From NCBI RefSeq assembly GCF_009377195.2, contig NZ_VJXX01000002.1:372001-436000 (forward strand): a stretch of DNA of 64,000 bases, in the 5' to 3' direction. This DNA is from Arthrobacter bussei. GTDB taxonomy: Bacteria; Actinomycetota; Actinomycetes; Actinomycetales; Micrococcaceae. Both the position numbers and the translations under genes were made by a program. Below, piece after piece: positions 1 to 11,220 of this stretch; the stretch's first letter is position 1, and each line of letters begins with the position of its first letter. Under the pieces are notes generated by a model. The model saw only the letters and a program-made list of their open reading frames with translations, was not told the origin of the DNA and ran no database searches.

Positions 1-933
1 ATGCGCGAGCTCGTCATCCTCGGGACGGCGTCCCAGGTACCCACCAGGACCCGCAACCACAACGGGTACTTCCTGCGATGGGAGCGCGAGGGCATCCTCT
101 TCGATCCCGGCGAGGGCACGCAACGGCAGATGATCCATGCGGGGGTGTCCGCGTCCAGGATCACGAGGATCTGCCTCACCCATGTGCACGGCGACCACTG
201 CTTCGGGCTGCCCGGAGTCCTCTCCCGGATGGTGCTCGACGGTGTCGCGCACCCCGTGCACCTGCACTACCCGGCGTCGGGCGGCGGGACTGTCCGCGCG
301 CTCGTCTCCCTCGCGACACCGGGCCTCGATCTGCACCTGCATCCGCACGGGGCTGCCGGACCGGTCGCGGACGGCATCGACGTCGAACCGCTCCGCCATC
401 GCATCGAGGCCTACGGCTACCGGGTGACCGAGCCGGACGGACGGACCTTCCTCCCGGCACGCCTCGAGGGCGCGGCGGTCCGGGGTCCCGACGTCGGACG
501 GCTGGCCCGCGAAGGCCGCTTCGGGGACGTGCGGCTCGAGGACGTCAGCGTGCACCGTCCCGGGCGGCGGTTCGCCTTCGTCATGGACACGGCGGTCTGC
601 GACGGCGCGTTCGCGCTGGCGGAGGGCGCCGATCTCCTCGTCACGGAGAGCACCTTCAGCGACGACGACGCACGGCTCGCCGAGGAGTACCTCCACCTGA
701 CGGCGGGGCAGGCAGGCTCCATCGCCTCGTCCGGGGCGGCGGGGTCACTGGTCCTGACGCATTTCTCGTCCAGGTACGACGACGTCGGACTGCTCGCCGC
801 GGGCGCCCGGCGGACGGCCGGGCCCGCCACCACTGTGGTCGCGGCGTCGGACCTGGACCGCATCGCGATCCCGGGTCATCGGGCGGCCGACGAGGGATCC
901 CTGCGGCCGGGTGAGCGCCGGGCGGCTACCTGA
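1..933 (+). CDS. rnz: Ribonuclease Z (metallo-beta-lactamase fold)
   Basis: Zinc-dependent endonuclease of the tRNase Z family, which trims the 3' trailer of tRNA precursors in the cytoplasm. The protein is 310 aa, the short bacterial form. The motif THVHGDH at residues 60-66 is the HxHxDH zinc site. The N-terminal MRELVILGTASQVP and the FDPGEGTQRQ segment are typical of the family, as is the late AXDT-like stretch FVMDTAV near residue 195. The window begins exactly at this ATG, so its promoter and ribosome site cannot be seen. Its last bases overlap the end of the convergent metallophosphoesterase gene by 8 bp. RNase Z is clearly favoured over a general MBL hydrolase. Confidence 0.9.
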   Translation: MRELVILGTASQVPTRTRNHNGYFLRWEREGILFDPGEGTQRQMIHAGVSASRITRICLTHVHGDHCFGLPGVLSRMVLDGVAHPVHLHYPASGGGTVRALVSLATPGLDLHLHPHGAAGPVADGIDVEPLRHRIEAYGYRVTEPDGRTFLPARLEGAAVRGPDVGRLAREGRFGDVRLEDVSVHRPGRRFAFVMDTAVCDGAFALAEGADLLVTESTFSDDDARLAEEYLHLTAGQAGSIASSGAAGSLVLTHFSSRYDDVGLLAAGARRTAGPATTVVAASDLDRIAIPGHRAADEGSLRPGERRAAT

Positions 934-2446
934 TGACCTCGAGGCCGCTCGTCGACCGGTCGTACTGCGTCCAGATGGCGCCCAGCGACGGCGCGTGGAT
1001 GGCGCTCTTCAGGGTTCCCGCACGCGTGTCGATCTCGAGGATCCGGACGGGATTGGTGACGTTCGAGTGGAAGGCGCCAAGGTAGGAGAAGATCCTGTTC
1101 CCGTTCACCCCGGTGTCCTCGCGGGCGGCAGCCTGGCCGACATGCCCGGAGAAGACCATCTTGATGTTGGGACACACCTTCACGAGGTTGTCGTACAGGT
1201 ACTGCGGTGAGCTGACGCCGTAGTCGCTGTTCTGTGCGATCGAACCGTCCGCAGTCAGGTAGGCGTGGGTGTTGATGATGACGTTGTGCCTCGGATGGGC
1301 CGCGACGACACCGCGGGCCCACTGCACGGCTTCGACACGGGGCCAGAGTTCGAGCGTCAGGACCAGCCAGTCCACACCCCCCGCCTCGAAGGTGTGGAAG
1401 TTGTTGTCGATCTTGCCGGGCTCGAAGGTGCCCTCGAGCCCCGCGTTGGCCGTCGTCGGGAAGTACGCATTGAAGGTGGAGGTGTCGCGGACCAACTGAC
1501 GTGTGCGCGTGTGGTCAGCAGCCGACCCACCCGGTCCGACGGCCGCGGTGTCGTGGTTGCCGATGGCCAGCGAGGTCTCCAGCCGCGCATCCTCGAGCAC
1601 CCTGATCCCCTTCCTGGCAACCTCGTACTGGGCGTGGTCGGGTGTATCCCAGTTGACGACGTCACCGCTGTGCACCACGTAGCGCAGGTCGTACCGGTCC
1701 TCGTTGTCGACGAGCCAGCGGGTACGTCCCGAGAAGCGTGAGTTGGTGCCGTCCGGACGGTCCGCGAACACCTCCTGCTGGGTGTCCGGGATGACGGCGA
1801 TGGAGAAGATACCGTCTTCCGGACCAGGCTGGGGTGGAAGGGGCGGAGTGACCGGGGGCGGGATCGGTGGCCCCCCCGGCCCGGCCGCTGTACCCCAGTA
1901 CTTCGGGCCCTCGGCGACCCAGCCGTCCGCCAGGAGTGCGGCGCCGTACCCGGGATCGGCCGTGGCACGATGCGTACCGCCGCGGCGGAAGACCTCCACG
2001 CCTGCACCGCAGTCGATGGTGTGTGGCGCCGCATAGAAGTTCACGCCCTGATCGGTGTAGCCGTAGACCGTCACGGCTCTGGCGAACTCGCTCGAGTGGG
2101 GCTTGTCCGGGATCCAGACGAACTGACCCTTCTTGACCAGCCGGTGCACCGGCACGAGCCCCGGCTGCTGCGTGGCGGATGCCTTGAACGCGACGCCGCG
2201 TCTCTCCGTGAAGCCGTGCCGGCTCGCGGCGCTCTCGATCTCGCCGGTCCACCGCGTGAGGAGCGAGGCGCCCGTGGTCGGGTTGACGCTCTGATGGATG
2301 TCCGTGGTCATCGAGGCGCACAGCGCGGTGTCGTCCGACGCAACGGTCTCCGCCATCGCACTCGGGGCGACACCCAACCCGGGAAGCAGTGCGGTGAGCA
2401 CGGCGACGACGGCAAGGGATCGGATGGTGGTGCTCGTGGTCTTCAC
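926..2446 (-). CDS. Secreted calcineurin-like metallophosphoesterase with N-terminal DUF5648-like repeats
   Basis: 506-aa exported enzyme predicted to hydrolyse phosphomonoesters or phosphodiesters outside the cell; the substrate is unknown. Residues 1-32 form a signal peptide (charged start, hydrophobic run, APSAMA cleavage region). Residues about 42-187 hold repeats resembling DUF5648 (SVNPTTGASL, HGFTERRGVAFKA, GLVPVHRL, GYTDQGVNFYA, GWVAEGPKYW). A proline/glycine linker follows at about 188-210. The rest is a calcineurin-like phosphoesterase: IPDTQQE, HSGDVVNWD (GD at 261-262), GNHD (296-299), NTHAYL and SGHVGQ supply the metal ligands. The start is GTG with GGAGGG just upstream. The same N-terminal module recurs in the secreted protein at 23617-25434. 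The phosphoesterase call is sure; the role is not. Confidence 0.88.
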   Translation of the reverse strand: MKTTSTTIRSLAVVAVLTALLPGLGVAPSAMAETVASDDTALCASMTTDIHQSVNPTTGASLLTRWTGEIESAASRHGFTERRGVAFKASATQQPGLVPVHRLVKKGQFVWIPDKPHSSEFARAVTVYGYTDQGVNFYAAPHTIDCGAGVEVFRRGGTHRATADPGYGAALLADGWVAEGPKYWGTAAGPGGPPIPPPVTPPLPPQPGPEDGIFSIAVIPDTQQEVFADRPDGTNSRFSGRTRWLVDNEDRYDLRYVVHSGDVVNWDTPDHAQYEVARKGIRVLEDARLETSLAIGNHDTAAVGPGGSAADHTRTRQLVRDTSTFNAYFPTTANAGLEGTFEPGKIDNNFHTFEAGGVDWLVLTLELWPRVEAVQWARGVVAAHPRHNVIINTHAYLTADGSIAQNSDYGVSSPQYLYDNLVKVCPNIKMVFSGHVGQAAAREDTGVNGNRIFSYLGAFHSNVTNPVRILEIDTRAGTLKSAIHAPSLGAIWTQYDRSTSGLEVIR

Positions 2447-2673
2447 TGGGACCCTCCGGCTCGTGGACGTGGTGTCAGCAGCTCGCCATCGAGATTGCCT
2501 GCTCGTGGACGTGGCCCCCGGCAGTCCGACGTGGCGGACCTAGGTCCTGGTGCGCGGGACCGCCCAGTCGGCCCCGATGACCGATGGACATCTTGCGCCA
2601 TTGTGATTCAGGACGCTTCACGGCGTCCATTATGACGGTGCGTGCGGAATCCGCTTGCCCATAGACTCACCGG

Positions 2674-3525
2674 GTGGATGATCAGCGCAGCGCCTCGGAC
2701 TGGGAGACGGCCCGGTCGACCAACCTGAGCAAATGGGAGGACCGCGTCCCTCTTCACGAGGCTGCGTACGGTCTCGAGCGATTCGACGACCCCGCGTACC
2801 TCACCAGCGTCGTTCGGACGGACCTGGCCGCACTGACCCCCTTCCTGCCCGGCGACTCCGTGGCAGGGCTGGACGTCTGCCATCTCCAATGCCACATCGG
2901 GACGGACACCCTGTCCCTGGTGCGAGCCGGCGCGCGCGTCACGGGCGTCGACTTCTCCCCCGCAGCGCTGGCCTCCGCGGATCGGCTGGCGGCCCGGCTC
3001 GGCCTCGACGCGACCTGAGTGGAGAGCGATGTCCTCGAGGCCAGGCAGGCCGTCGCGGGCGAGTTCGACGTCGTCTACACGAGCATCGGAACGATCACCT
3101 GGTTGCCGGACCTCGATCGCTGGGCGGCCCAGATCGCCGGGCTCCTGAAGGCGGGAGGCACCTTCTACATCCGGGACGGTCACCCCGTCCTCTACTCGGT
3201 CGACGAGCAAGGCGACGGGCTGACGCTGCGCTACCCGTACTTCGGCGACGGCGAAGCCCAGATCTGGGACGAGTCGTCCACCTACGCCGGCGACGGCGTC
3301 GTCGCCCATCCGCGCACCCTCGAGTGGGCGCACCCGATCTCGGAGATCGTCAACGCCCTCATCGGCGCTGGGCTGACGATCCTCCGCATGGACGAAGGCA
3401 CCACCCTGCCGTGGCGATTCTCCGCGCGCATGGTGGAGTTGGACGACGGATTCGCGTGGCCGGAGCCCGAGCGCGCACTGATTCCCTGCACCTACACGAT
3501 CATTGCGCGGAATCCGGCAGCCTAG
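2674..3525 (+). pseudogene. Class I SAM-dependent methyltransferase interrupted by an in-frame TGA
   Basis: The frame from GTG 2674 to TAG 3525 encodes a 283-residue class I methyltransferase, but a TGA at 3016-3018 splits it into 114 and 168 codons with no shift of frame. Before the stop lie the substrate-entry region (WEDRVPLHEAAYG) and SAM motif I (GLDVCHLQCHIGTDTL, VTGVDFSP). After the stop the fold continues without a gap (VESDVLEAR, FDVVYTSIGTITWL, GGTFYIRDGHP), so nothing else is lost. A single change from TGG or CGA would explain it. No clear ribosome site precedes the GTG; TAGACT lies 6 bp upstream, so a leaderless transcript is possible. Pseudogene, sequencing error and readthrough cannot be told apart here. 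Confidence 0.8.
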
Positions 3526-3526
3526 C

Positions 3527-3820
3527 TCAGTCTCGTGTGGCCGGTAACCGGACCGTTCCGCCGTCCCTCAGGCGCCGGAGCTCGTCGAGCTCGGCGCGGC
3601 GCGCACGCCTCCCGCGCAGCGCGAGCAGGACCCAGTAGCCGGCGAGCCCGATGCCCATGACGAGGAACACCCAGTCGAGGCCGTTGCCGGCACCATCCGC
3701 CAACCGGACGATGATCGGGATGGTCAGGAGCACTGCGAAGCCTGCAATCACACGAAGGAGGGTCCCGGTGGAGCGTACGGACGCGCCCGGGGCGACGCCA
3801 CACCATGGTCGTCGGAACAC
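3527..3820 (-). CDS. Small membrane protein, unknown function
   Basis: About 97 aa from GTG 3820; a longer reading reaches back to 3919, but the extra residues look like non-coding GC-rich sequence. Two hydrophobic helices are visible (LLRVIAGFAVLLTIPIIVRL and WVFLVMGIGLAGYWVLLAL), separated by a short polar turn, followed by a basic, arginine-rich cytoplasmic tail with heptad-like leucines. No family was recognised. It is convergent with the broken methyltransferase, with only 1 bp between the stops. The start site is uncertain because no strong ribosome site is present. Confidence 0.5.
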   Translation of the reverse strand: MFRRPWCGVAPGASVRSTGTLLRVIAGFAVLLTIPIIVRLADGAGNGLDWVFLVMGIGLAGYWVLLALRGRRARRAELDELRRLRDGGTVRLPATRD

Positions 3821-4209
3821 CCACCAATCATGCCTACCGCTCCACCGCTCCCCTACCCCCGGGTGCCGTCGCTCGGGAACCGTTGAAGGCACACCCTGAG
3901 AGCGAGCAGCGCAGGGCACGACGGCGGATCAAGGCTCTGCGGCATGACCAGCGATGCTGAGGCGACACCCGGACGCTCACCAGTGTGTGACGACGGGAAG
4001 GGGCTTCACCACTGACCCTGCCGTCGCTCTCCGGCGCCACGAGCGTCGCTGAAGCAGCCTGGAAATAGGCCCGTGCCCGCTCGTCCGGTGCGGTAGCGTG
4101 GTGATGATCCCGTTCGACTGGCGGGACACCACCAGGCTTCGACGGGTGCGGTGGCTGACCTTCCGGTGGGACGGCTGGCGGCTGCCGGTCAGCCGCGCAG
4201 GAGGACGAC
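3821..4209. other. Gap without a supported gene
   Basis: About 390 bp between the small membrane protein and the AAA+ ATPase. Frames that cross it do not resemble proteins. It should hold the promoter of the ATPase gene: an AGGAGG ribosome site sits at about 4199-4204. No repeat or RNA gene was recognised. Confidence 0.4.
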
Positions 4210-5250
4210 ATGGCCGCTGGCCGCAATCCACTCGACGACCTCCGCGAGACGTTGAGCCACCTCACGGATCAGCTCAAGTCCTCGGGGTCGGAGCGCGTCG
4301 AGGATCTACGCGGGGAGTACTTCGCAGCGCGCCCCGGTCCGGCCCGCCCGTTGGCCGAAGTGCAGGCCGAACTCGACGCCCTCGTGGGACTGGACACGGT
4401 CAAGGAGCAGGTGCGCGCTCTTGTCGCCCTCCTCCAGGTGCAGGCACGCCGGAAGGCGCACGGACTGCCCGAGGTGGCGACGTCACAGCATCTCGTCTTC
4501 CTCGGCAACCCGGGGACCGGGAAGACCACGGTCGCGCGGCTTCTCGCCGAGATGTACCGCGCTGTCGGACTGCTGCAGAAGGGGCACCTCGTGGAGGTGG
4601 ACCGGTCCGGCCTCGTGGGGCAGTATGTCGGGGCGACCGCTATCAAGACGGACCGGGTGATCCGGCGGGCACTCGACGGGGTGCTCTTCATCGACGAGGC
4701 GTACGCACTGACGCCCGACGACGGCCGGATGGACTTCGGTCCGGAGGCCATCGAGGTCCTGCTCAAGCGGATGGAGGACCACCGGCATCGACTGGTGGTC
4801 ATCGTGGCGGGCTACCCGCAGCTGATGGAGGCGTTCCTCCTGTCGAACCCCGGGCTGCGCTCCCGTTTCGCCCGGGAGATCACGTTCCCCGACTACTCAG
4901 TGGACGCGCTCCAGACGATCTTCCATCAGATGCTGGCCCAGCACGAGTACGTCCTTGCCGACGGCGCGGACGAGATGCTGCGCCGCATCTTCCTGGGCCT
5001 GCACGTCGGGGAGGATTCTGGCAACGCCCGTTTCGCCCGCACGCTGTTCGAGCAGGCATTGAACCGGCAGGCGCTCAGGCTCTCGCTCGACGAGGGCCGG
5101 GACTTCGACGCGCTCGACCGCGACGCCGTCATGACCCTCACCGCCGAGGATCTCGTCGAGGCCGCCCAGGCGCTCGGAGGCGAACCGGAGCCTGAACCAG
5201 TCCCCCGCCCGGAACCGGAACCGTCGCGCTGGTGGAGCTGGCTGACCTAG
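4210..5250 (+). CDS. AAA+ ATPase of the CbbX/SpoVK/EccA-C-terminal type
   Basis: 346-aa cytoplasmic AAA+ ATPase, probably a hexameric remodelling enzyme; the client is unknown. Residues 1-50 are a helical N-terminal region. The AAA core holds Walker [10 protein letters not shown] (99-107), the pore-loop region ([10 protein letters not shown]), Walker [11 protein letters not shown] (158-167), sensor-1 VIVAGY and the arginine-finger stretch SNPGLRSRF. The last 20 residues are a Pro-Glu repeat ending in a Trp-rich tip. Relatives are CbbX (Rubisco activase), SpoVK and the C-terminal half of type VII secretion EccA, but neither Rubisco nor ESX genes are near. The start has AGGAGG at the right spacing. 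It stands alone between unrelated genes. Confidence 0.88.
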   Translation: MAAGRNPLDDLRETLSHLTDQLKSSGSERVEDLRGEYFAARPGPARPLAEVQAELDALVGLDTVKEQVRALVALLQVQARRKAHGLPEVATSQHLVFLGNPGTGKTTVARLLAEMYRAVGLLQKGHLVEVDRSGLVGQYVGATAIKTDRVIRRALDGVLFIDEAYALTPDDGRMDFGPEAIEVLLKRMEDHRHRLVVIVAGYPQLMEAFLLSNPGLRSRFAREITFPDYSVDALQTIFHQMLAQHEYVLADGADEMLRRIFLGLHVGEDSGNARFARTLFEQALNRQALRLSLDEGRDFDALDRDAVMTLTAEDLVEAAQALGGEPEPEPVPRPEPEPSRWWSWLT

Positions 5251-5281
5251 TCGTCAGAGCGTCCGACGGCGGATGTGCAGA

Positions 5282-5314
5282 CGGGCCCGGACGGAGGATT
5301 TCCGGCCGGGCCCG
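5282..5314. terminator. GC-rich hairpin between converging genes
   Basis: Inverted repeat with 9-bp outer arms CGGGCCCGG / CCGGGCCCG (5282-5290 and 5306-5314) and three further pairs inside. It lies between the stops of the AAA+ gene and nrdF and has no T-run, as is common for actinobacterial terminators. It may serve both strands. Confidence 0.6.
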
Positions 5315-5331
5315 CTCATGATGCGGCAGGA

Positions 5332-8548
<3,217 letters not shown>

Positions 8549-8552
<4 letters not shown>

Positions 8553-9022
8553 GTCCAAAACTCTTCCAATCCTGTGGTTACGCGGGCGACGTCCTCGGAC
8601 GTTCCCATGACTTCAAATCTGTAGAGGACCGGCACGTTGCACTTGGCGGCGACGATGTCGGCGGCAAGGCAGTAGGTCTCACCGAAATTGGTGTTACCGG
8701 CCCCGATGACCCCGCGGAGGAGGCTGCGGTTCTGCTCGTTGTTCAGGAACTTCACGACCTGGCGGGGCACCGCGCCCTTGCCGGTGATCCCGCCGTAGGT
8801 CGGTAGGACCAGGACGTACGGCCTGGTCGCCTGCAGGGTCGGCTCCCTGGTGAGCACCGGCATGCGGGCGGCCCGGACGCCCAGCTTCTCCACGAAGCGG
8901 TGGGTGTTGTCGGAGACCGACGAGAAGTAGATCAGTGCGGCATCGGTGACCGCCCCCTCCGCCACGCCGGCTGCTGCCGGATCGGCGGCGGGGGAACGAT
9001 CATCCACGGTGAGGATGCTCAT
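8549..9022 (-). CDS. nrdI: NrdI flavodoxin-like protein
   Basis: 157-aa flavoprotein that supplies an oxidant to assemble the Mn(III)2-tyrosyl radical in NrdF. The flavodoxin-like fold is visible: [18 protein letters not shown] (FMN phosphate loop), [20 protein letters not shown] and [18 protein letters not shown] 9022 is the first start in the conserved region, with about 22 residues of variable N-terminus. It lies between nrdH (38 bp upstream) and nrdE (4-bp overlap), so the three are translationally linked. Confidence 0.95.
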
Positions 9023-9060
9023 CGCCCGATGCCCGGCCTGCGGATCCCCGAGGGGATCGC

Positions 9061-9306
9061 TCAGGCCACCGAGCTGACGGCCGAGTCGGCGATCGCGCTG
9101 ATCTTGTCGGGGCGGAACCCGGACCAGTGGTCGTTGTCCGTGATGACCACGGGAGCCTGCATGTAGCCCATGGAGCGCACGCGCTCGAGGGCGGCGGGGT
9201 CCTGCGAGATGTCGACGCTCTGGTAGGCGATGCCCTTCTTGTCCAGAGCGCGGTACGTGGCGTTGCACTGTACGCAAGCCGGCTTCGTGTAAACCGTGAC
9301 CGTCAT
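9061..9306 (-). CDS. nrdH: NrdH glutaredoxin-like electron donor
   Basis: 81-aa redoxin with a glutaredoxin-like sequence and the CVQC active site at residues 11-14. It is reduced by thioredoxin reductase and donates electrons to the NrdE C-terminal cysteines. The segment [21 protein letters not shown] near residues 49-69 is the conserved NrdH substrate and reductase contact region. It is the first gene of nrdHIEF; the upstream region carries two probable NrdR sites. Confidence 0.96.
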   Translation of the reverse strand: MTVTVYTKPACVQCNATYRALDKKGIAYQSVDISQDPAALERVRSMGYMQAPVVITDNDHWSGFRPDKISAIADSAVSSVA

Positions 9307-9439
9307 GTCCTAGTCCCCTTTTCGTCTACTGCTGTCGTGCTGTGTCATGGGTGGAGCGCGGCCCCGGACAGGGGAAGAAATCCGGGGATTTCCGCGCTTC
9401 CGGGCCCATGCCCGTCCAGCGGTTGTTTCTGTGGTTCGA

Positions 9440-9455
9440 TACTACATCTAGTGCG
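9440..9455 (-). promoter_or_regulatory. Probable NrdR box 1
   Basis: Sequence TACTACATCTAGTGCG (plus strand), an imperfect palindrome like the actinobacterial NrdR box CACTACATCTAGTG. It lies about 135 bp upstream of nrdH. NrdR is an ATP-cone repressor of ribonucleotide reductase operons that usually binds paired boxes; its gene is not in this window. Confidence 0.7.
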
Positions 9456-9471
9456 CACCGCTCGGGTGAAC

Positions 9472-9488
9472 CCCTAGATGATGTATTA
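9472..9488 (-). promoter_or_regulatory. Probable NrdR box 2
   Basis: CCCTAGATGATGTATTA matches the inverted form of box 1 with mismatches. Its centre is about 33 bp from that of box 1, close to three helical turns, the spacing known for paired NrdR boxes. Confidence 0.6.
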
Positions 9489-9708
9489 CAAGTATGTCAT
9501 TACCGGTCCGAGTAGTCCACACGATGTCCACAGATCGGGGTTGCTGGAAAGCCCGGAAACGAGCGATTCCAGCACCATGGCGGGGCCTCGGTCCACATGC
9601 TGTGGAGGAGTTCCACACAGGCAGAAAAAACGCCGTGTCGTGATTCCGCGGCGTGTCGCGGACGTCCTGCCGAACCCGGCGGCGGCCGGCCTCGACCTGC
9701 ACACGACG

Positions 9709-9748
9709 ACGGCCGGCACCGCTTCCGGGGAGAAGCGGTACCGGCCGT
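9709..9748 (-). terminator. Hairpin terminator of the lipid-modification operon
   Basis: Long inverted repeat, ACGGCCGG and ACCGCTTC pairing with GAAGCGGT and CCGGCCGT around a 5-6 base loop, 31 bp beyond the last stop codon (9779). No T-run is present. Confidence 0.7.
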
Positions 9749-9778
9749 CGGACCGGCGTGATGCCGGCTGGGGCAGCG

Positions 9779-11065
9779 CTACCGGAGCGGGCGCTCCGCG
9801 AGGATCTGGTCCACGCCCATCCGGCCGTCCCGGAACGTCATCGACGCGCCGACCATGTAGAGGCGCCAGACCCGGGCGACCTCCTCGCCCATCATCGCGA
9901 CGGCGCGGTCCCAGTTGGCCTCGAAGCGGTCCTCCCAGGCGTCGATGGTCCGGACGTAGTGCTCGCGGAGCGCCTGCACGCCGCGGATCTCGAAGCCGGC
10001 GCCCTCGATCAGGTTGACGGTGTCCCCCACGGGCCGCATGTGCATGTCCGGGGCGATGAAGGACTCGATGAAGGGCCCTCCGCCCGGGTGCTTGCCGTGC
10101 CGCGACATCTGCTGGATCAGGACCTTCCCGCCGGGGGCGACATTCCGGAACAGGGTGGACGTGTAGGTCCCGTAGTTCTCCTCGCCCACGTGCTCCCCCA
10201 TCTCGAGGGAGGCGACGGCGTCGTAGGGTCCGTCACGCACGTCGCGGTAGTCCTGGAGCCGGATCTCGACGCGGTCGCCGAGCCCCCGCTCCGCGATCCT
10301 CCGGTCGATGAACGCCTTCTGCTCCTTCGAGATGGTGACGCCGGTGACCCTGGCGCCGAAGTGCTCGGCGGCGTACAGGCTCAGCGACCCCCAGCCGCAG
10401 CCGACGTCGAGGAACCGCATCCCCGGCTTCCGATCGAGGCCCACCTTGCGGCAGACGAGGTCCAGCTTGTCGCGCTGCGCGTCCTCGAGGGAGTAGTCGG
10501 GGTCGTCGGAGAGCCAGTAGCCGCAGGAGTAGGCCATGTGGTCATCGAGGATGAGGCCGTAGAAGTCGTTGGAGAGGTCGTAGTGGTGGCTGATGGCCGC
10601 GCGGTCCCGCAGCAGGCTGTGCAGGCGGCCCTTGATCTTCGCCTGGGATGCCGGCGCCGGCAGGGGCGGACCGAAGGCCCCGACCTCGCGGGCCACCTTC
10701 GTCAGCTGCAGGACGAGCTGCGGGGTCAGCCGCGGCATCGAGAGTCCGCGCTGCCCGATCACGGTCCACAGGTGGGTGAGCGCCTGCTCGAGGGATCCGG
10801 GGACGTCGAGCTCGCCGGTGACGTAGGCCTGGGACACGCCGAGCTCGCCCGGACTCCAGAGGATGCGGCGCAGGGCGTTCGCGCTGTTCAGGCGGACCTC
10901 GGGCTGGTCCTCGCCGCCCGCAGCGCTGCCGTCCCAGGCGACGAGCCGGACGGGGAGCTCCCCTCCGACGATCGGTGCGAGGATTCCGGCGAGCTTCTGC
11001 GCGATCCCCTCCGTCCCGCTGCCTGATCGGCCGGTGGACCTGGTGCCCTGCTCGGGGTCAGTCAC
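9779..11065 (-). CDS. Cyclopropane-fatty-acyl-phospholipid synthase family methyltransferase (subtype with EMGEHVG)
   Basis: 428-aa SAM-dependent enzyme expected to methylate the double bond of phospholipid acyl chains at the membrane. The SAM site is FLDVGCGWGSLSLYAAEH. The next motif is SLEMGEHVGEENYG, then GGGPFIESFIAPDMHMRPVG and RVWRLYMVGASMTF. From memory this pattern matches the actinobacterial 10-methyl fatty acid (BfaB, Rv3720-like) group better than classical Cfa with MFEHVG. GTG 11065 is chosen because AAGGAG precedes it; an in-frame extension to 11308 crosses repeat DNA and is not believable. It is the last gene of a four-gene operon and a paralogue of its neighbour. The exact product (methylene, methyl or cyclopropane) is not predictable here. 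Confidence 0.85.
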   Translation of the reverse strand: MTDPEQGTRSTGRSGSGTEGIAQKLAGILAPIVGGELPVRLVAWDGSAAGGEDQPEVRLNSANALRRILWSPGELGVSQAYVTGELDVPGSLEQALTHLWTVIGQRGLSMPRLTPQLVLQLTKVAREVGAFGPPLPAPASQAKIKGRLHSLLRDRAAISHHYDLSNDFYGLILDDHMAYSCGYWLSDDPDYSLEDAQRDKLDLVCRKVGLDRKPGMRFLDVGCGWGSLSLYAAEHFGARVTGVTISKEQKAFIDRRIAERGLGDRVEIRLQDYRDVRDGPYDAVASLEMGEHVGEENYGTYTSTLFRNVAPGGKVLIQQMSRHGKHPGGGPFIESFIAPDMHMRPVGDTVNLIEGAGFEIRGVQALREHYVRTIDAWEDRFEANWDRAVAMMGEEVARVWRLYMVGASMTFRDGRMGVDQILAERPLR

Positions 11066-11080
11066 GCGATACTCCTTGGT

Positions 11081-11130
11081 GGGACAGGTTGGGACAGGTT
11101 GGGACGGGTTGGGACGGGTTGCGACGGGTT
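11081..11130. repeat. Five tandem copies of a 10-bp unit
   Basis: Units GGGACAGGTT (2), GGGACGGGTT (2) and GCGACGGGTT (1) run head to tail directly before the ribosome site of the downstream methyltransferase gene. In the minus-strand transcript the run reads as repeated AACC(C/T)GTCCC. Confidence 0.95.
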
Positions 11131-11136
11131 GGGCCG

Positions 11137-11210
11137 CGGGGAACGACGAGAAGAACGGGAAGCTCGGGAGGAACGGGGAACGACGAGAAGAACGGGGAGC
11201 TCGGGAGGAA
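11137..11210. repeat. Two tandem copies of a 37-bp unit
   Basis: Copies at 11137-11173 and 11174-11210 differ at one base (GGGAAG against GGGGAG). They fill most of the spacer between the two methyltransferase genes, only 10 bp beyond the stop of the upstream gene. Confidence 0.95.
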
Positions 11211-11220
11211 CGGAGGCACG

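Larger units (their letters stand above)
9307..9778. other. Regulatory gap upstream of nrdH and downstream of the lipid operon
   Basis: About 470 bp with no supported gene. It holds the two NrdR boxes and the nrd promoter region near 9440-9490, and the strong terminator hairpin of the lipid operon near 9709-9748. The sequence around 9476-9500 is AT-richer than the surroundings. Short frames here are not convincing. Confidence 0.5.

Noticed and set aside
9478-10017. 179-codon plus-strand frame starting in the nrd regulatory region
   Set aside because: It runs through the NrdR box, the terminator hairpin and the antisense of a methyltransferase; the product is Arg/Pro/Ser rich without a fold.
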